This document shows, piece after piece, positions 13,573 through 14,718 of a stretch of DNA of 14,718 bases (position 1 is the stretch's first letter; each line of letters starts with the position of its first letter). The translations under genes and the position numbers were made by a program. A model generated the notes under the pieces. It did not search any database. It saw only the letters and a list, made by a program, of their open reading frames with translations, and had not been told where the DNA came from. The stretch lies in contig JBDTLT010000127.1 in assembly GCA_039934635.1 (NCBI GenBank), positions 1 to 14,718 of the forward strand, given 5' to 3'. The DNA is from DATLFA01 sp039934635 (GTDB taxonomy: Bacteria > Actinomycetota > Acidimicrobiia > Acidimicrobiales > WLNW01).

Positions 13573-14718
13573 ATGACAGCTATCGCCAATCCAAATGAGC
13601 GGTTGCGTGCGGTTCGGGCACAGCTCGATCATCCGATCGTCGATGCCGACGCGCACCAGCTCGAAGTGCTCGCGGTGGTCATGGACTTCGTCCGCGATGT
13701 CGGCGGACCGCAGATGCCCGACCGCCTCATCAACTACTTCATGCACGCGCGTCGGGCGTTCCGCCAGACACTCGACGAGCGCGAAGACCAGCGCACATCG
13801 GTGCCTGTGTGGTGGCCGGTGCCGACCGAGAACACCGTCGACCGCGCGACCACCGCGCTGCCCGGTTATCTCTACGAGCGCATGGACGAGATCGGTCTCG
13901 ACTTCTCGATCGTGTACCCCGGCCAGGGACTACTTGTCATCACTCTGCCCGGCATGTCCGACCCCGAGTTGCGCCGTGCCTGTGCCCGCGCGTTCAACCT
14001 CTACAACGCCGAGTTCTTCGCGCCTTACAGCGACCGGTTGACACCGACTGCGGTGATCCCGATGCACACGCCCGAAGAAGCGATCGAAGAGCTCGACTTC
14101 GCCATCGGAGAGCTCGGGCTCAAGGCCGCCGTCTTCGCCGGCGATGTGTTGCGCCCGGTGCCCGACTTCGCGAAACAGCACCCCGACCTCGCTCAGGAAG
14201 TGCTCTACCAAGATTGCTTCGGCATCGATAGCCCCTTCGACTACGACCCGGTTTGGCAAAAGTGCATTGACCTCAAGGTGGCGCCGACGTTCCACTCCGG
14301 GCCCATCGGATGGGGATCGCGGCGTTCGTTCACACGGCATCAGTACAACCAGATCGGCGGGTTCGCCGAAGGGGGCGAAGCGCTCGCCAAAGCGCTCTTC
14401 TTCGGCGGCGTGACCCGGCGGTTCCCGCAGTTGCGCCTCGGCTTTCTCGAAGGCGGCGTCACGTGGGGCCAGAGCCTGTACTGCCGCATGATCGAACATT
14501 GGGAGAAGCGCAACAGCGAAGCGATCATGACGCTCGATCCCGCGCGTCTCGACACCGCGCTGTTCGCAGAGTTGATCGACAAGTTCGGCCATCCCCGCGT
14601 ACAGGCGATCCGCGACCGCGTCGTGCAAGATTCGCTGTGGTCCGATCACCCCGAGATCCTCGACGACTGGCACGCCTGTGGGCTCGAGCACGAGAGCGAG
14701 ATTCCCGACCTGTTCACG
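13573..14718 (+). CDS. amidohydrolase 2 (ACMSD-like) family metal-dependent hydrolase/decarboxylase, 3' truncated by window end
   Basis: The frame is open from the ATG at 13573 to the last base, giving 382 residues with no stop, so the C-terminus is missing. Near the N-terminus PIVDADAHQLE supplies an Asp26-x-His28 metal site of the amidohydrolase-2 type (family forms read HxH, ExH or DxH). Further on are FHSG (His241), a candidate metal histidine, and RLGFLEGGVTWG (Glu293), the position where ACMSD/resorcylate-decarboxylase-like proteins have their late barrel strand. Family members decarboxylate or hydrolyse aromatic and related carboxylates. A G-rich ribosome binding site (GGGGG) precedes the ATG. 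It is divergent from the thiolase operon and probably shares its control region, suggesting the same pathway. Confidence 0.85.
   Translation, partial: MTAIANPNERLRAVRAQLDHPIVDADAHQLEVLAVVMDFVRDVGGPQMPDRLINYFMHARRAFRQTLDEREDQRTSVPVWWPVPTENTVDRATTALPGYLYERMDEIGLDFSIVYPGQGLLVITLPGMSDPELRRACARAFNLYNAEFFAPYSDRLTPTAVIPMHTPEEAIEELDFAIGELGLKAAVFAGDVLRPVPDFAKQHPDLAQEVLYQDCFGIDSPFDYDPVWQKCIDLKVAPTFHSGPIGWGSRRSFTRHQYNQIGGFAEGGEALAKALFFGGVTRRFPQLRLGFLEGGVTWGQSLYCRMIEHWEKRNSEAIMTLDPARLDTALFAELIDKFGHPRVQAIRDRVVQDSLWSDHPEILDDWHACGLEHESEIPDLFT

Noticed and set aside
13930..14691. A 253-codon minus-strand open frame opposite the amidohydrolase
   Set aside because: The plus-strand frame encodes a clear amidohydrolase through the window end; the antisense frame shows only charged, shadow-like composition.

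Overview
The window reads as a high-GC actinobacterial chromosome segment. The mix of a TetR-controlled unit, several short-chain dehydrogenases, a luciferase-family (F420-type) oxidoreductase, a thiolase and an ACMSD-type amidohydrolase suggests Acidimicrobiia or a mycobacterium-like relative. That placement is an inference from gene content and codon bias; there is no rRNA or marker gene to prove it. Coding density is very high. I see no tRNA, rRNA, CRISPR array, insertion sequence or phage gene.

Layout from left to right. (1) Positions 1-187 hold the possible C-terminal end of a plus-strand gene cut by the window edge. (2) A minus-strand pair follows: a secreted lipoprotein with six Asp-box repeats (1967 to 627) and a small three-helix membrane protein (605 to 210). 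(3) A plus-strand unit encodes a TetR regulator, a stand-alone di-iron metallo-beta-lactamase-fold protein and a VOC-family protein (2066-3891), behind an inverted-repeat-rich region shared with the lipoprotein gene. (4) A minus-strand pair has a STAS-domain protein (about 5872 to 5465) whose stop codon overlaps the start of a groEL paralogue (5468 to 3888). A perfect 15-bp palindrome lies just upstream. (5) A minus-strand unit of four tightly packed genes runs from 9122 to 6049: an intact SDR, a catalytically degenerate SDR, a dihydrodipicolinate-reductase-like (amine dehydrogenase-like) protein and a phosphinothricin-type GNAT acetyltransferase. It ends in a good intrinsic terminator at 5971-6009. 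(6) A divergent plus-strand TauD/TfdA dioxygenase occupies 9203-10132. (7) A minus-strand unit of thiolase, MFE2-type SDR and luciferase-like oxidoreductase runs from 13508 to 10168. (8) A divergent plus-strand amidohydrolase starts at 13573 and runs off the window end.

Working together: units 5 to 8 look like peripheral catabolism of acyl-CoA or functionalised organic substrates. The thiolase and hydroxyacyl-CoA-dehydrogenase-like SDR suggest beta-oxidation-like steps, and the LLM, dioxygenase and amidohydrolase suggest oxidative or decarboxylative steps; no substrate can be named from sequence. Units 3 and 4 are more unusual. One couples a TetR repressor to an oxygen/NO-binding type di-iron fold. 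The other couples translation of a STAS protein, which lacks the phosphorylatable serine, to a chaperonin lacking the usual GGM tail and a groES partner. Each of four control regions carries its own perfect inverted repeat, pointing to local regulation of each unit.
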